Below, piece by piece: positions 29,801 to 40,930 of a DNA stretch of 64,000 nucleotides. The notes beneath the pieces were generated by a model. It was not told the DNA's origin, made no database searches, and was given only the letters and a program-made list of their open reading frames with translations. Made by a program: the position numbers and the translations under genes. The stretch is from Sipunculus nudus (taxonomy: Eukaryota > Annelida > Sipuncula > Golfingiida > Sipunculidae), in contig CM049307.1 of NCBI GenBank assembly GCA_026874595.1, forward strand, positions 32,413,862 to 32,477,861, given 5' to 3'. The stretch's first letter is position 1. Each line of letters opens with the position of its first letter.

Positions 29801-32464
29801 AGCTTACCAGAATACGCTCAACTGGTCCTGTCAAAATATACAAACTGTTACGTGTATACAAGTTCAAACATGACGTGTATGTAGGCCCCCTTTCGCTTGA
29901 AGAGTCTAGATTACAAAATATATAGATACTGGTCTAGTTACATCGCACACAGAGAGACAACAGCATATAGTGCGAAGGAACTTCGGTCTGCCTATTTCAG
30001 GTCCGTCGAGTCGTTGGGGATACAAGTCAAAGCAGTTTGCCCCCATTATAATGTTGCTGTATCATCCTATAGCTTTTTATTTTACATCGAAAATATATGA
30101 CTATATGGTCACTTCATATTTAAAAGGTATTGGGTAACTATGTGAAAAAAAAATTTCTCTGTAGAATTATTCATAAAATCCATGTGAAAATAGTGTTTGT
30201 GTGATATTTTTGGAACGCAAGCTTCAATATGGAGGAAGAAGAGATAAAGAGGTTGACATATTGAAAAATAAACTATTCCCCTCGAGCACAATTTAGACAA
30301 CTGCAAAAGTTAAAAAGAATACTAAAGATGCATGGATGATTCTAGAAGCTTGGTCCTTTCCATATTAGCCAACTGAAGCTTGCAACAGATAATGGGGCAA
30401 TCTACTCGCTTATGTTGGTGATTTTCACGAATAAGACTCATTCTTCAATATTGATTTAGTAATGTCTCTAAAATAGAAATTCAGTCATATATGCCAGATA
30501 CAGGGGCATATAATATTCGCATGTGTACATTATTCAAAATATTTGCTTCCCTAAATTGCTATTCTGTTGATATGTGCAACATATACGTTGTTGGAATACA
30601 CATTAACAATATGTTGACGGCCTAAATTAATTCTTCCATACTGAAACTCTTCAGCAATCAATTTTCCATGCTCGTCTTTTTTCAGATCTTAGGCATGGGG
30701 ATTAATCTAATATCCTCTACCACGCCTGACACAGAGAATATTATGCCTGAGGTAGCAATGCTTTTCATCTCTATGTACCCATAATTAACAATATTGTATG
30801 ATAAGATTATATTGCAATATGTGAATATCTTTATGATGTTCCATCTTGAGACACCATTCACACAGAGTGCATGCATACAAAGAGTAAACACGGATGGTTT
30901 GCGGAAAATAAATAAGTATAAAATTTATAACATCATCATATACAGAAATGTAAATACTATATCACCATAGATCGACATGAATGCAGCTTTCTGTGAGCTA
31001 CGGCTCCCGGAGAAAGAATCGCTTTGATTACTTAAATCAGGTATGTTACTTAAGACCATTCTCCTTGAGATGTTGGCTGTGAGACATGACACTCACGTTA
31101 AACCAGTTAGTCCAAATGGAACTTCTGTAAAATGCTAATAGCTACCTTTAAAAGCCAGTTTCTTTCTTCACGAGCCGCCTACAGTATACCAGTATAATCT
31201 ATTTATACATTAAATGATTTCGCAAGGGAATAGCTTCAAAAACACCTACGTCACGTAGTGTATCTTGGATTACAGATCAAAAATTTATTTCTTTGATGTA
31301 CAACTCCTATTTCAATTTATTAATGAACTAGTTACGTTTTAATTATTTTTTTAGCTTTTATCGAAGTCGCATGTACAAACAACTACTTCAAGTCTTTCTT
31401 ATAATTCTACTTAAAGTAAAGGGTATTTTTTAATACGCAAAGGGCATTACGCTTTAAATTAAAAAAAATAATCAAGAGGCAGATAGTCATACAAACACAA
31501 CAGTATTATTAAAAAAGATAGACGCACATCGTACATCCGTACTAGAAATATGCTTTCTAATGAATGCAAGTCTCCGCCCTCCACTTATTCGGCCCATATT
31601 CCCAAGTTCATGCGTGCACAATTCTTTAATAACGTTTCTGGATCCAGATCATGTGCCGGATCCTCAATAAAAGCTAATCTATTACTCATTGGCACATTCC
31701 GAAAACGAGTCTGAGGGAGTTATGTTATGAACAAACACACAAAAACAAACACACACACGTGCATATACGAACCGGAATGAAAGCATTAATTCCTCCTGGC
31801 GGATGCAAGTATATGTATATACATAAATCTATGGTCATAATCGGCAACAGATGGCCAAAGATTAGGCCGGTTTAAAGACTAGGCCGCTTCGTCGATTCAT
31901 TCAAATCAATATATTTTATCATTGGTCAGGTTTCAATTCATCAATCACGATTATATAAATGTGATAATTATATTTTTGCTGCGCCGTTCTAGACAAAAAG
32001 CTTGTAGCTTTAAATAAGAAAAAGCAACTTTTCATTTGAAAATTTAACTGCAATTAAAGTTCCTCAGAGAATATGAGATTCTGTAATTTAAGGCGGTGAA
32101 CGGTGGTTAATTCGCAAAATTTTAACCTAGAACCTAGGTATTTCGGCGTTTTATTTGAAAATTGTTAGCTAAATAATTACAAAACGGGCCATTTTTTTTA
32201 ATCGAAGTAAAAGAGATTTCAAGAATTAAGAAAGGGATAATTAACAAATTTGACGTTGTATTACTTGGGACACAAAAACATTGTGATGAAAATCTTCATC
32301 GAATAACAGGTATATTCCATTAGAAGTACTTTGATCATCGTACTCACCAAATTTATTGTTTAATATTTGTCTTTGACTTTAAATGATGACCTGCACTTTT
32401 TTTTTAAAATATAAACATTCTTTTATTTTACATTGACTGTGAGCTAGTTATTATAACTTATGCA
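26805..32464. other. Long intergenic stretch; two complex islands, no gene
   Basis: About 5.7 kb without a supportable gene. A CCTCTAGATCCGTCCCTTA-like end at about 27,172-27,190 may be a decayed GGATCC-element terminus. GC-richer islands lie at about 27,290-27,660 and 29,380-29,710. The 102-codon minus frame in the second island (29,400-29,708) starts at GTG and has no domain. The remainder is AT-rich with nothing recognised. Confidence 0.45.
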
Positions 32465-32655
32465 AAGCACTATCCATCGCGCGGATGTTGGCGTTCAGTA
32501 GTCGGCAATGTGGAGAAAACCAGAAAAACTGGAGACAACATCGACCTCAGAAAGGCAACTATATAACCCATGTACTCTCATAGCCCTGCCGTGGATCAAA
32601 CCCGGGTTGCCAGCGGATAGGGCCAAGCATTCTACCACTCGACTGTTTGTCAATT
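32465..32655 (-). mobile_element. tRNA-derived SINE
   Basis: On the minus strand an A-box-like GTCGAGTGGTAGAATGC (32,643-32,627) is followed about 24 bp later by a B-box-like GGGTTTGATCCAC (32,603-32,591). These are the internal RNA polymerase III promoter elements of a tRNA head. There is no paired acceptor stem, so it is not a tRNA gene. Downstream comes a body containing GGTTTTCTCCACA, a block shared with the SINE-like units at 34.5 and 47.7 kb. The 3' limit is approximate. Confidence 0.65.
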
Positions 32656-33604
32656 TTTCTTCGGTACTGAAAGCTTTTGAAAGATTGTTTTTATCTTCAC
32701 ATCATATAATTCGTCCCATCAGATGGGATGGTCAGACCTAGAATCCGCAAGGGGGCCTAAAATCCCGAGATAAAAAAAACTTGATTCCATTGTCTACCGT
32801 GACTCAGGAAAACCAAGTTTACCCATACCACTGAGGTGACCCATGGGCACAGACGATTTTATTACAGTTGATAACAAGACTGACACTCAATAAATTATGC
32901 TTTATTTGCCTCTTTAGCTTTGTCATTGGTCGATAATCAGAGGAATTCATTCGCCATCACGAAGTAAACCAAGCATCTAGGAGACCATTGTCTCTGACTG
33001 TAATGTGAAAACGTGGCCAAGCCCAAGGCAAGAATTACAAAATATTCACATACAATTCTCTATCATATAAACATTTGAAATTTAGAGTGATATCAAATTG
33101 ATATTGATATTATCAATACCTTGGTAAAATAAAACCACCGAACACCAGTGTGGTGTATTTAAGTAGATGAAACAATGTTCAAACTAAACAACCAAATACC
33201 GACAGCTGTTTTGACATTGATTGTTTGAAAAAAGTAAAAAGAAAATACTAATCCTCTCTATATTGATTCCTGGATCAAATAAATGAAACAAAGTACAGAG
33301 AACTGACTTTGGTGAAGTATTATGCCTGAACGAGAATATAAGCCGAAGCTGACAATGATCCTCAGCTGAAAGGACAATGTGCAAATAGGTGGGAACAGTA
33401 CCACGGACAGAATATCAGTATATATACATACATACATACATGTATACATATGTTTTAAGGGGTAAACACTGAAATAGAGATCAATGTAGTACAATAACCT
33501 TTCCAAGTCAGAAACGATATAGATCTGTAATATGATAATCAATTCGTAGGGGAGTATCCGTAAAACAAGATGTCCTTAGCAAAGGTAGAGGGCAAAAATG
33601 AGTA
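32656..33604. other. Intergenic DNA, nothing recognised
   Basis: No supportable feature; a short TACA tandem run lies near 33,425. Confidence 0.5.
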
Positions 33605-34260
33605 GATGACCTATCTTCAACCTTATCTAAGATTTTGTTGTAATACATCTTTAAAAATGAAGTACCTATGTTAAATTTATATTGAGGAATCCTGCTCAAG
33701 TCATTTTCTTCTATAAATTAATAAGAACGAATTCCGCTCACGCGATTTTTCTTTTATAATTTTATATGGAGGAATCACGCGCACGCGAATTTTCTTCTAC
33801 AAAGAGCTCAGTTACCTTGAAAAATAGGTCAAGGTCATACATCTTCGACCTTGACCGATATTTTGCTGTTTATACATCTGCCATTTAGAAATGAAGTATT
33901 TAGTCAAAATTATTTTAGAGATATCCTAATAATTTAATTTATTTAATCAATAATAAATTAAGATAAACCTAAAAGTGCCAATACAAATTCTTAAAAAAAA
34001 ATAAGACATTGTAGGCACAATCCCGATGTAGAAGTTACTGATCATCAAGAACAATAAGTACATCATATTTTATAACAAATCATCCAGTGGCTCCTGAGAA
34101 ATGTGTTCACAAGATTTTTCTAGAAATAGCTCTGTAACCTTTTTAAATAGGCCAAGGTGACCAATCTGACCTTAGAGATTTTGTTGGTATACACTCCTTG
34201 AAAAAATGAAGTACCTATGTTCAATTGTTTTTGAGATATCCCGCTGACAAGGTAAAACTT
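33605..34260. repeat. Degenerate tandem repeat with AGGTCA-type half-sites
   Basis: Three diverged copies of a unit can be aligned, at about 33,615-33,720, 33,822-33,935 and 34,145-34,255. Shared blocks are ATAGGTCAAGGTCA (or its variant with GGCCAAGGTGA), GACCTTnGA, a TATACATCT-like segment, AAATGAAGTACCTATGTT and GAGATATCC. The second copy contains an exact 10-bp inverted pair, GGTCAAGGTC (33,827-33,836) and GACCTTGACC (33,847-33,856). The class of the element is unknown and no terminal repeats were seen. Confidence 0.6.
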
Positions 34261-34465
34261 AACGGACGACATTGCTGACAAATTGGTCCTTTATAGCCTT
34301 TACAGGATGAGGGCTGAAAACCTTACACAAATATCACTCAGCAGCAGAACAAGATCACAAACGCTTTTTATGGTTACATGCGCAGATTGCTCTTTATAAC
34401 ACGGTGACAGCTTTGTCCTATATAAAGACCTCATTTTGTGGATCTGTAAAGAATTCTTTATTTCT

Positions 34466-34650
34466 TAGGCATGGACAATCGATGGGTAAAACGCTCCGCT
34501 CTCTCAGCTGGCGAAGCGGTTTTCTCCGGGTTCTTCGGTTTCCTCCACCCCTACAGACTACCGAATGCCATCAAATGAGCCATGGAACGTGCCTTGATTA
34601 GTTATGATAACTATCTGTACAACCCATGAAAAACAAATAAGTTTATATTT
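34466..34650 (+). mobile_element. SINE-like element
   Basis: A possible tRNA-like head (near CGATGGGTAAAACGCTC, 34,480-34,496) leads into GGTTTTCTCCGGGTTCTTCG, then TTTCCTCCACC, ACTACCGAATG, GAGCCATGGAACGTGCCTTG and a short A-rich end. The unit at 47.6-47.8 kb shares the last four blocks in the same order. A CTCCGGG...CTCCGG-type core is typical of widespread invertebrate SINE superfamilies such as MetaSINEs; this assignment is from memory and tentative. The B box is degraded. Confidence 0.55.
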
Positions 34651-35488
34651 AACGTAAAGAATGTCAACACTTAAACCAAGACATGTTCTAACTCAGCAGA
34701 AATTAGAGCACGAATACCTCCACCAACAACAGACCGTATGCCCTGATCACATCTAAAATTAATTCCAATATGCCCCTAAAGCTAGACCATGGCTATTTTA
34801 AATTGCTCATAGAAATCCACAAATAATATTCAGGTATCATTTATGACAAGTATACAGACAACAGAGGTAAACATGTAACTACGTGATCGATTTAATGGAG
34901 CTACTTTCTGTATGTACAGATAATTTCTTAGACGAACCAGAAGTAAACACCATCATTGTATGTCACTGGAAATGCTTTATTAGATACCAAGTTTTAATGA
35001 AGAGCACAAACTACAGATTTACTTAATGAACTCACTGGAGTGTTTGGTTATCAGCCCCAGTATTGGGAGTATTAAATTGAGTTAATTTGTTGCGTGACCA
35101 TGCTGGAATGCTGCCCATTAAGTCTCTTCCAATAAAACAGCCATCGTGAGAAGTCCCCGGCCGGAGGAACAACTGTAACCACATCGGTAAACATGGAATC
35201 TGTTAAGGTCGGATTCCTTGGTGGCCCCGGCACGGCCACCAGTCATAGCAGCTATCTGTCAGATAACTAAGTACCGGGAGTTCACGGCTATACCGTTCAT
35301 TACAGAATGGGCGATTTATAGATAGAAGCAAATGACCAGGATTCCCAGGGGATAAAACGTCAGTCTAGACGGTAAAATCCGCGGGGTTATAGGTATTAGA
35401 CATAATAAAGCTGACGCTATAGATGAGGAGATACTAGAATCAAATACAGGGTGTTTCCAATTTATCTACTTTCTTGATACCGGTCGAT

Positions 35489-35492
<4 letters not shown>
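34651..35492. other. Intergenic DNA, nothing firmly recognised
   Basis: The segment at about 35,080-35,300 is GC-richer and motif-dense, including an inverted GATA pair around an E-box-like core (CTATCTGTCAGATAA, about 35,253). It could be regulatory, but nothing else supports that. Confidence 0.4.

Positions 35493-35524
<32 letters not shown>
35493..35524. repeat. (TC)n microsatellite
   Basis: A CT/TC dinucleotide run of about 32 bp. Confidence 0.95.
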
Positions 35525-35528
<4 letters not shown>

Positions 35529-36442
35529 GTAGGTCTTATATGTTTCAACATGCAACAAAAGCAAGCCACTGCAGACATTAATTCCGAGGGTGACCTTTCA
35601 CTACGACTTATTCTGGATGTGACATAATCTTTCAATACGGGAAATCGCTATTACCGACACTCTCGTGTTTGGAGGCAGTAAATGACTGCCTGCTCGAAAA
35701 ACGGCAAACACCTAGTGGCCCCTAGCGTCCAGCCTGACCAGCTATTCATTCAACACAGCTTTGTGGGCACTGGACATCATGTTTTGACTTGCCGATCATC
35801 CTGATATTTATTATTGATTATATTTAGTATGCTGTGTTTAAACTTATTATAGAAACATGAAAGGCACATCAGAAATAGCTGCATTCGACACGTTTGCATT
35901 ACAATTCGATCTTGAATCACTTTCCTTGTAGATTGATATAAGGGCAACGTGAATCAACTGCCTATAGTAGAATGATATAAGGTAAACGTACATCCATTGA
36001 TAAACGTTAAATTTGCAAGTTTCCTTGAATTCGTCGTATATACTATTTAAACAAAAATCGTAATCTCGTATTTATTCAATGATTATCTTGATTTTTAGAG
36101 CCCATAGCCTATATAAGCTAACAAAGTCGGGATTGTCAGATTCGTCCGAGATAATTAGTGTCCGACTGAATCACGCTTGCCTGCACAAACGGGCTTCCAG
36201 CTGCGCCAGCGAGTCGTTTTTCTCCTCCATCTACACGAGAAGCTGCAATAGCGATATCCCGTATTAGCAATGATCTCATTTAGTATGCAAGTATTCTGAT
36301 ATAGACTCAGCAATAAAAAGTTGTGAACAGAGTATTATTAGGTTATTTCGGAAACAAAGGCGTTCACCGCGAGGAGCTATCTGAATTATTAAATAAGACG
36401 CAGGTGCTTGTGGGAGTTGTCAACTCCCATTTCTGATTCTTC

Positions 36443-36447
<5 letters not shown>

Positions 36448-36482
<35 letters not shown>
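36448..36482. repeat. (TA)n microsatellite
   Basis: A TA array of about 35 bp. Confidence 0.94.
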
Positions 36483-36487
<5 letters not shown>

Positions 36488-36694
36488 ATAAATGGTGGAA
36501 GTTTTCATTTTCACCTAAAAATGTTTTTCTCACCAACGCCAAAATAAAGCAACACATTTATTCATCCTGCAATTATGTGTCTAAAACTTTGTTAAGACTA
36601 AAAATAAATGAAAAGTAAAGAATCTCAATTTAAATGTTCGCTAGTGTCATGTTATATTATTCCTCTTCAGTTGATGTCAAAACAAGTGGCTGTG

Positions 36695-36700
<6 letters not shown>

Positions 36701-36763
<63 letters not shown>

Positions 36764-36784
36764 TATACACAAATACATACATAC

Positions 36785-36839
<55 letters not shown>
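36701..36839. repeat. Compound (TA)n/(TACA)n/(CA)n microsatellite
   Basis: TA repeats, a short TACA-variant spacer (about 36,758-36,790), TA repeats again and a terminal (CA)n of about 10 bp. It ends only about 15 bp from the second copy of the dispersed repeat. The Tyr/Ile frames on both strands are artefacts. Confidence 0.95.
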
Positions 36840-36854
36840 ATTCAGACTCGATGT

Positions 36855-37225
36855 ATGCAATGGCCGAGCGATCACTGGAAGCCTCCCCTAGACGCCCGCA
36901 ACAGAACGATAATGGGGATGGCCTTTGAAACAAAGTCAAGGTGAAAAATAAATATCAAGTGCACATCTGTGAACTAGATTTATATTATGCCAACATTTCA
37001 GCAACCGAAAATAACAATACCTGAGATCTTGCGCAAACAGAAAATCACAGCAAATGAAAGGAGGGAAGGAAGAAAGAATAAAAAATAAATTGAAATCCGT
37101 GTGGTTTTTCACTCTTTGGGACCGATGTAGATCTACCCACAAAAATAGTTTATCCAAATACGGAAGATGAAATAAACTCATCAACCCCTATTAACCTCCC
37201 CTCCCTAGGGACGGGAAGGCTTAAA
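36855..37225 (+). repeat. Dispersed repeat, copy 2 (first copy at 20.7 kb)
   Basis: Homologous to 20,744-21,078 in the same orientation, with the shared blocks described there. It is about 35 bp longer through indels. It abuts a long TA/CA microsatellite on its left, while copy 1 has a TA array on its right. Confidence 0.75.
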
Positions 37226-37440
37226 GGTTTACACTACAAACTGGTAGATAAACGGATATTCCGCCGATTTTGTGTAAAGAAGTTATATATCATGTAAATT
37301 GTATTTATACTTTGCGACTCTTTTGCGATATTTATGCTGAAATACCGTGAATGGTGTCTTCCCGGCACTGCTGGACAGTACATTCCTCCATGTTACACTT
37401 TCCATGTCTAAGGCTGCGTTTGGTGTTTGTTAGACAACTG

Positions 37441-37492
37441 TGACGTCACACAGACGTCACAGTGATCGGTCGGGCGTCACCTTCTGACGTCA
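37441..37492. promoter_or_regulatory. Cluster of CRE/ATF sites
   Basis: Within 52 bp there are two perfect TGACGTCA palindromes (37,441-37,448 and 37,485-37,492), a GACGTCA (37,453-37,459) and a GCGTCAC (37,474-37,480). TGACGTCA is the consensus site for CREB/ATF bZIP dimers. No adjacent gene was found, so a target cannot be named. Confidence 0.35.
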
Positions 37493-37799
37493 TAAGTTTG
37501 ACTTGCTTGGTGTTATTGGTGTCACTTGTATAAAAAATTATCCCGGAAAAACATGCGGATACGGGTACTGGGACGAACTATAACTGTTTTTTTATTCCCT
37601 TATACATAATACAATAATTGAATTGACAGAAAGTGAATTATTTTTAGCAATGCAAATACCCTGTATTTTATTAACCTGACAAGTAACAAATAATTCTGAC
37701 GTAACAGGACTTATACACGCCTTTACAGTCATCCAAAAGGATCAAGCTGAAAATCAGTCACCTTTCATTAAACCAAAGCCGTATATCTTTTTTAAAACA

Positions 37800-38427
37800 C
37801 TATAGTCCGTTCCAGTACCCCTGTCCACCTGTTTTTTCGCGATTATTTATCTATGAATCAAAGAACGCCAGAACTGTTTGACCTTGGGGAAGAAAGAGGA
37901 AAAAGCGTAATTAACTAATATGGAAATAATAGCCTACCTTATGTAATTTTCCTATAAACAATTTAAAACCATTTTATGAGTAACTAGTCTATTCTTTAGC
38001 GACATCTTGCCATTAATCTGTGAAATGGGCAGATCAGGGGATAGTGATGACGTCATAATAGACGTGACGTACTAAAGAGGCACCAACATTCACGGGACCA
38101 ATAATCAAGAGCTGCCGACCTCTGCTTACAGCGAGACTTGTATTCTCCGCGTGCACGCGCTTCACTGTTACGTCACATTACTTTATATCCATATCCAAGG
38201 AGGATAAACAATTGCCGCATATTAGGGACGCCATGAACCACGGATATATTTGAGACATGTCAACCAGGCCGTAAAGTAAATAATATTTATATCGTGAGTA
38301 GGTAAGGTACCAAAAATTACGCTTTTGCCTCTTTATGCCAATGGTGCAAATTTTGTTTGCCAGAATTGTCTTATGAAGAGATAATCGCGAAAAATCAGGT
38401 GGACAGGGGTACAGGAACGGACTATAG
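37800..38427. mobile_element. MITE with long inverted termini
   Basis: The left end CTATAGTCCGTTCC continues through GTACCCCTGTCCACCTG and TTTTTCGCGATTAT. The right end (38,380-38,427) is its reverse complement with only a few mismatches, giving inverted termini of roughly 48 bp. The element is about 628 bp and has no transposase frame, so it is non-autonomous. The flanks could include a TA target duplication, but TA also belongs to the palindromic tip, so the superfamily is open. The interior holds a TGACGTCA (38,048-38,055) and related CRE-like sites. Confidence 0.7.
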
Positions 38428-40814
38428 GAGGGAAATGACATTGCGTCATTTGACGCCAAGCTAAATACTTGGAATCCTCGGACCAAAACTAAAGCATGTA
38501 CACGCAAATCTCGTGTCAACGCTTTTCTGTTAATTAAGTTTGCAGACTAACAAAGTTTGTGAGCTTTGTAATCAGATGAACGGAGACCGTGTAGTGCTTC
38601 CTGGGCCACTATGACAACTTATTATACCTAGAAATAACAATCAGAATCCTTATCTTTAGGTTATGAAATAAACGATGTGATGAATACCGTGGTTCAGCTG
38701 ATTGCACAATCTTTAGCCCAAAATCATCTTAACACAAATAGACAGTTCGGGTACCTCGTGAGGAACACGGCATATGATACCTAAATGATTGCCTAGTCAT
38801 AATGAACGCAGATAAGAAATTTACTTGCGCTTAGTTTTAGAGATAAAGAAACTAAAGCCAGTAACAAGAATAAAGTTGAAGAAAGCCGAAGGCGGAAGAG
38901 AATTGTATCTTAAATTTGCTTCAGGCTTCCTCCGGGGTGTAATATTTTTGTACGACTGAAGCATGATCTAAATGCATTAGTAACATTTTTTCCTTTAATA
39001 TACCCTCACAGCACCATTAGGCCTGTTTAATAGAAACTATCTACTTTTCTTGCGTTTCATGAAACCAAAACGTTTTGACAAAAAGATGTGACGGTACATG
39101 ATGGTAAATCCAATAGTAGGAACTCTGTTCATCTATACTTAATGTAGCCAAGCAAGCACTATGTTTTTGATGCATCATATTTTTGGTGCGGCTCCTTACT
39201 TTTCCTCTTTGTGTTTCCGGACTAAGATGAGAACGAGCTTTTAGACCTGCGGGGCGTTTATCCCTGTTGTCGAGGTAACCGGAGGATCTGTATGCAGACT
39301 TTGGCTTTCAACATCTGCCCGGTATTTTATATGAGACGTGACAACCGAAAACAGAGAGCGAAGTTGACTCTCCAGTTCGAAATCGTGCAAAAAGAAATCC
39401 TGGGGCAATTTTCTATTTATCCTTATGATTTCGGGAAAGAAAGCAGCCAGAACCAAAAAACGAACTAAAGCTCACGTTATGTACATGTTTAGATTTGAAA
39501 TAACGCCAACTGGATTCTGAGAACCATTGGAAAAAGAATGTATTTTGTCAGAAAGGTTTTAACAAAGTACATTTACTGCAGAAAAGTTGCAATTTGCTCC
39601 CTCTTTTACTGAGAAGTGTAACTTTGAAACTTTTCCAGAACCCGAAATTGTTGATTTAAAAGATATTTTCTTACACCGTGAAGAGCCAATCATTTATTTC
39701 CTCGAAATACTCAGGGATACACATGAAATGCAATAGTCACATGTTTTGTGTCAGACGTTCCACGAATTAATCTTTCTAATAAGAAAAGGCATATCTTTAA
39801 TATCTTTAAGGCTTATCTTAAAAAAGGGTACCGGTATTGGTCATAATAACAACATTAATGGCGCTTTATGTATTACTCATTAAATAAAATACGCGCGTAT
39901 TCAGTAAAAATAACACCATACAGTAGTATACTGAATAATTTTATCACATGATTACCCGCTCGGACAAAACCTATGGGGAGCATCCACTGCCGGCCAAAAG
40001 TGGTCTAAAACACTAACATTCATCTTTATTAAAATAATTTAGTTTTAAAATATATACACAATGCGATATGTGAGAGAGTGGCATTATAGAGGGATATATT
40101 TACATACTAGTTTTCTTCAGAACAGTGTTCACTTATATATGTACTCTTGTATGTGAGTAACACTTCATTTATTTCTTTCCATTTTTTAAAATTAATGTCA
40201 TTTACCTCTTGTAAAATAATCATATATGTTAATCGAATGTTAAATTTAAGCGAGTTTTTGTGTTACTCTTGTTCTTCATGAGATTCCGACGAAAATATTC
40301 GTCTTCGACAACTTTCATCATAGATATAAATGCATTAATCAAATAATTAAATTATTGCAGGCACTTATCAAGTAACTAAAAATTTAAATATGGCTACACC
40401 GGATTTGCCTAACATTCTTTGCTTATCATTGGATAAACAGTTGTCCAGATTAGGTTAACTATATTGACACGTATCACCTTGTCCACTGTCCTGAGATTTA
40501 TACCATGCGTCAAATTATAAATTCCTTATTTCTTTATTCTTATTCAGTAGATAATTCAGCAATCAGGCTAAAGTCCTCACCTATAAAATGTAAATGTATG
40601 CCGAGAATTTCTATTTTATCCTGATTTTATATCGTGATATGTAACATTAAAGGTTATTTTCCACAAATGCACAATTTGCTCTTTTTTAGATGGAGATGCA
40701 TGTGCTCTACATGGGCTTTAAATACTGAAATACTGATTTAACCCTATCAGCTATCTACCTGTATACTCTATATATAATAATGTACAATATATATAGAGAC
40801 AGTATTGAGTATAT

Positions 40815-40821
<7 letters not shown>
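38428..40821. other. Intergenic DNA, no gene recognised
   Basis: About 2.4 kb. The 71-codon minus frame at 39,241-39,456 begins at TTG with an upstream in-frame stop and no domain, so it is not called. No repeats or RNA genes were recognised. Confidence 0.45.
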
Positions 40822-40893
<72 letters not shown>

Positions 40894-40930
40894 GCAGAGT
40901 GAAGAGCACACACACACACATATATATATA
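40822..40930. repeat. Compound (TA)n(GA)n...(CA)n(TA)n microsatellite
   Basis: TA repeats (about 40,822-40,858), directly followed by GA repeats (to about 40,892), a short spacer, CA repeats (about 40,907-40,920) and TA repeats. Confidence 0.96.

Noticed and set aside
32591-32643. tRNA gene
   Set aside because: A and B boxes are present, but there is no matching acceptor stem or 3' terminator in place; it is a tRNA-derived SINE head.
36657-36939. Tyr/Ile-repeat open frames on both strands (also near 3.5, 3.7, 12.5, 21.2, 25.1, 40.8 and 50.1 kb)
   Set aside because: They are translations of (TA)n microsatellites and have no coding meaning.
39241-39456. 71-codon minus open frame that looks moderately protein-like
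   Set aside because: It begins at TTG with an upstream stop close by, and no convincing splice acceptor was found.
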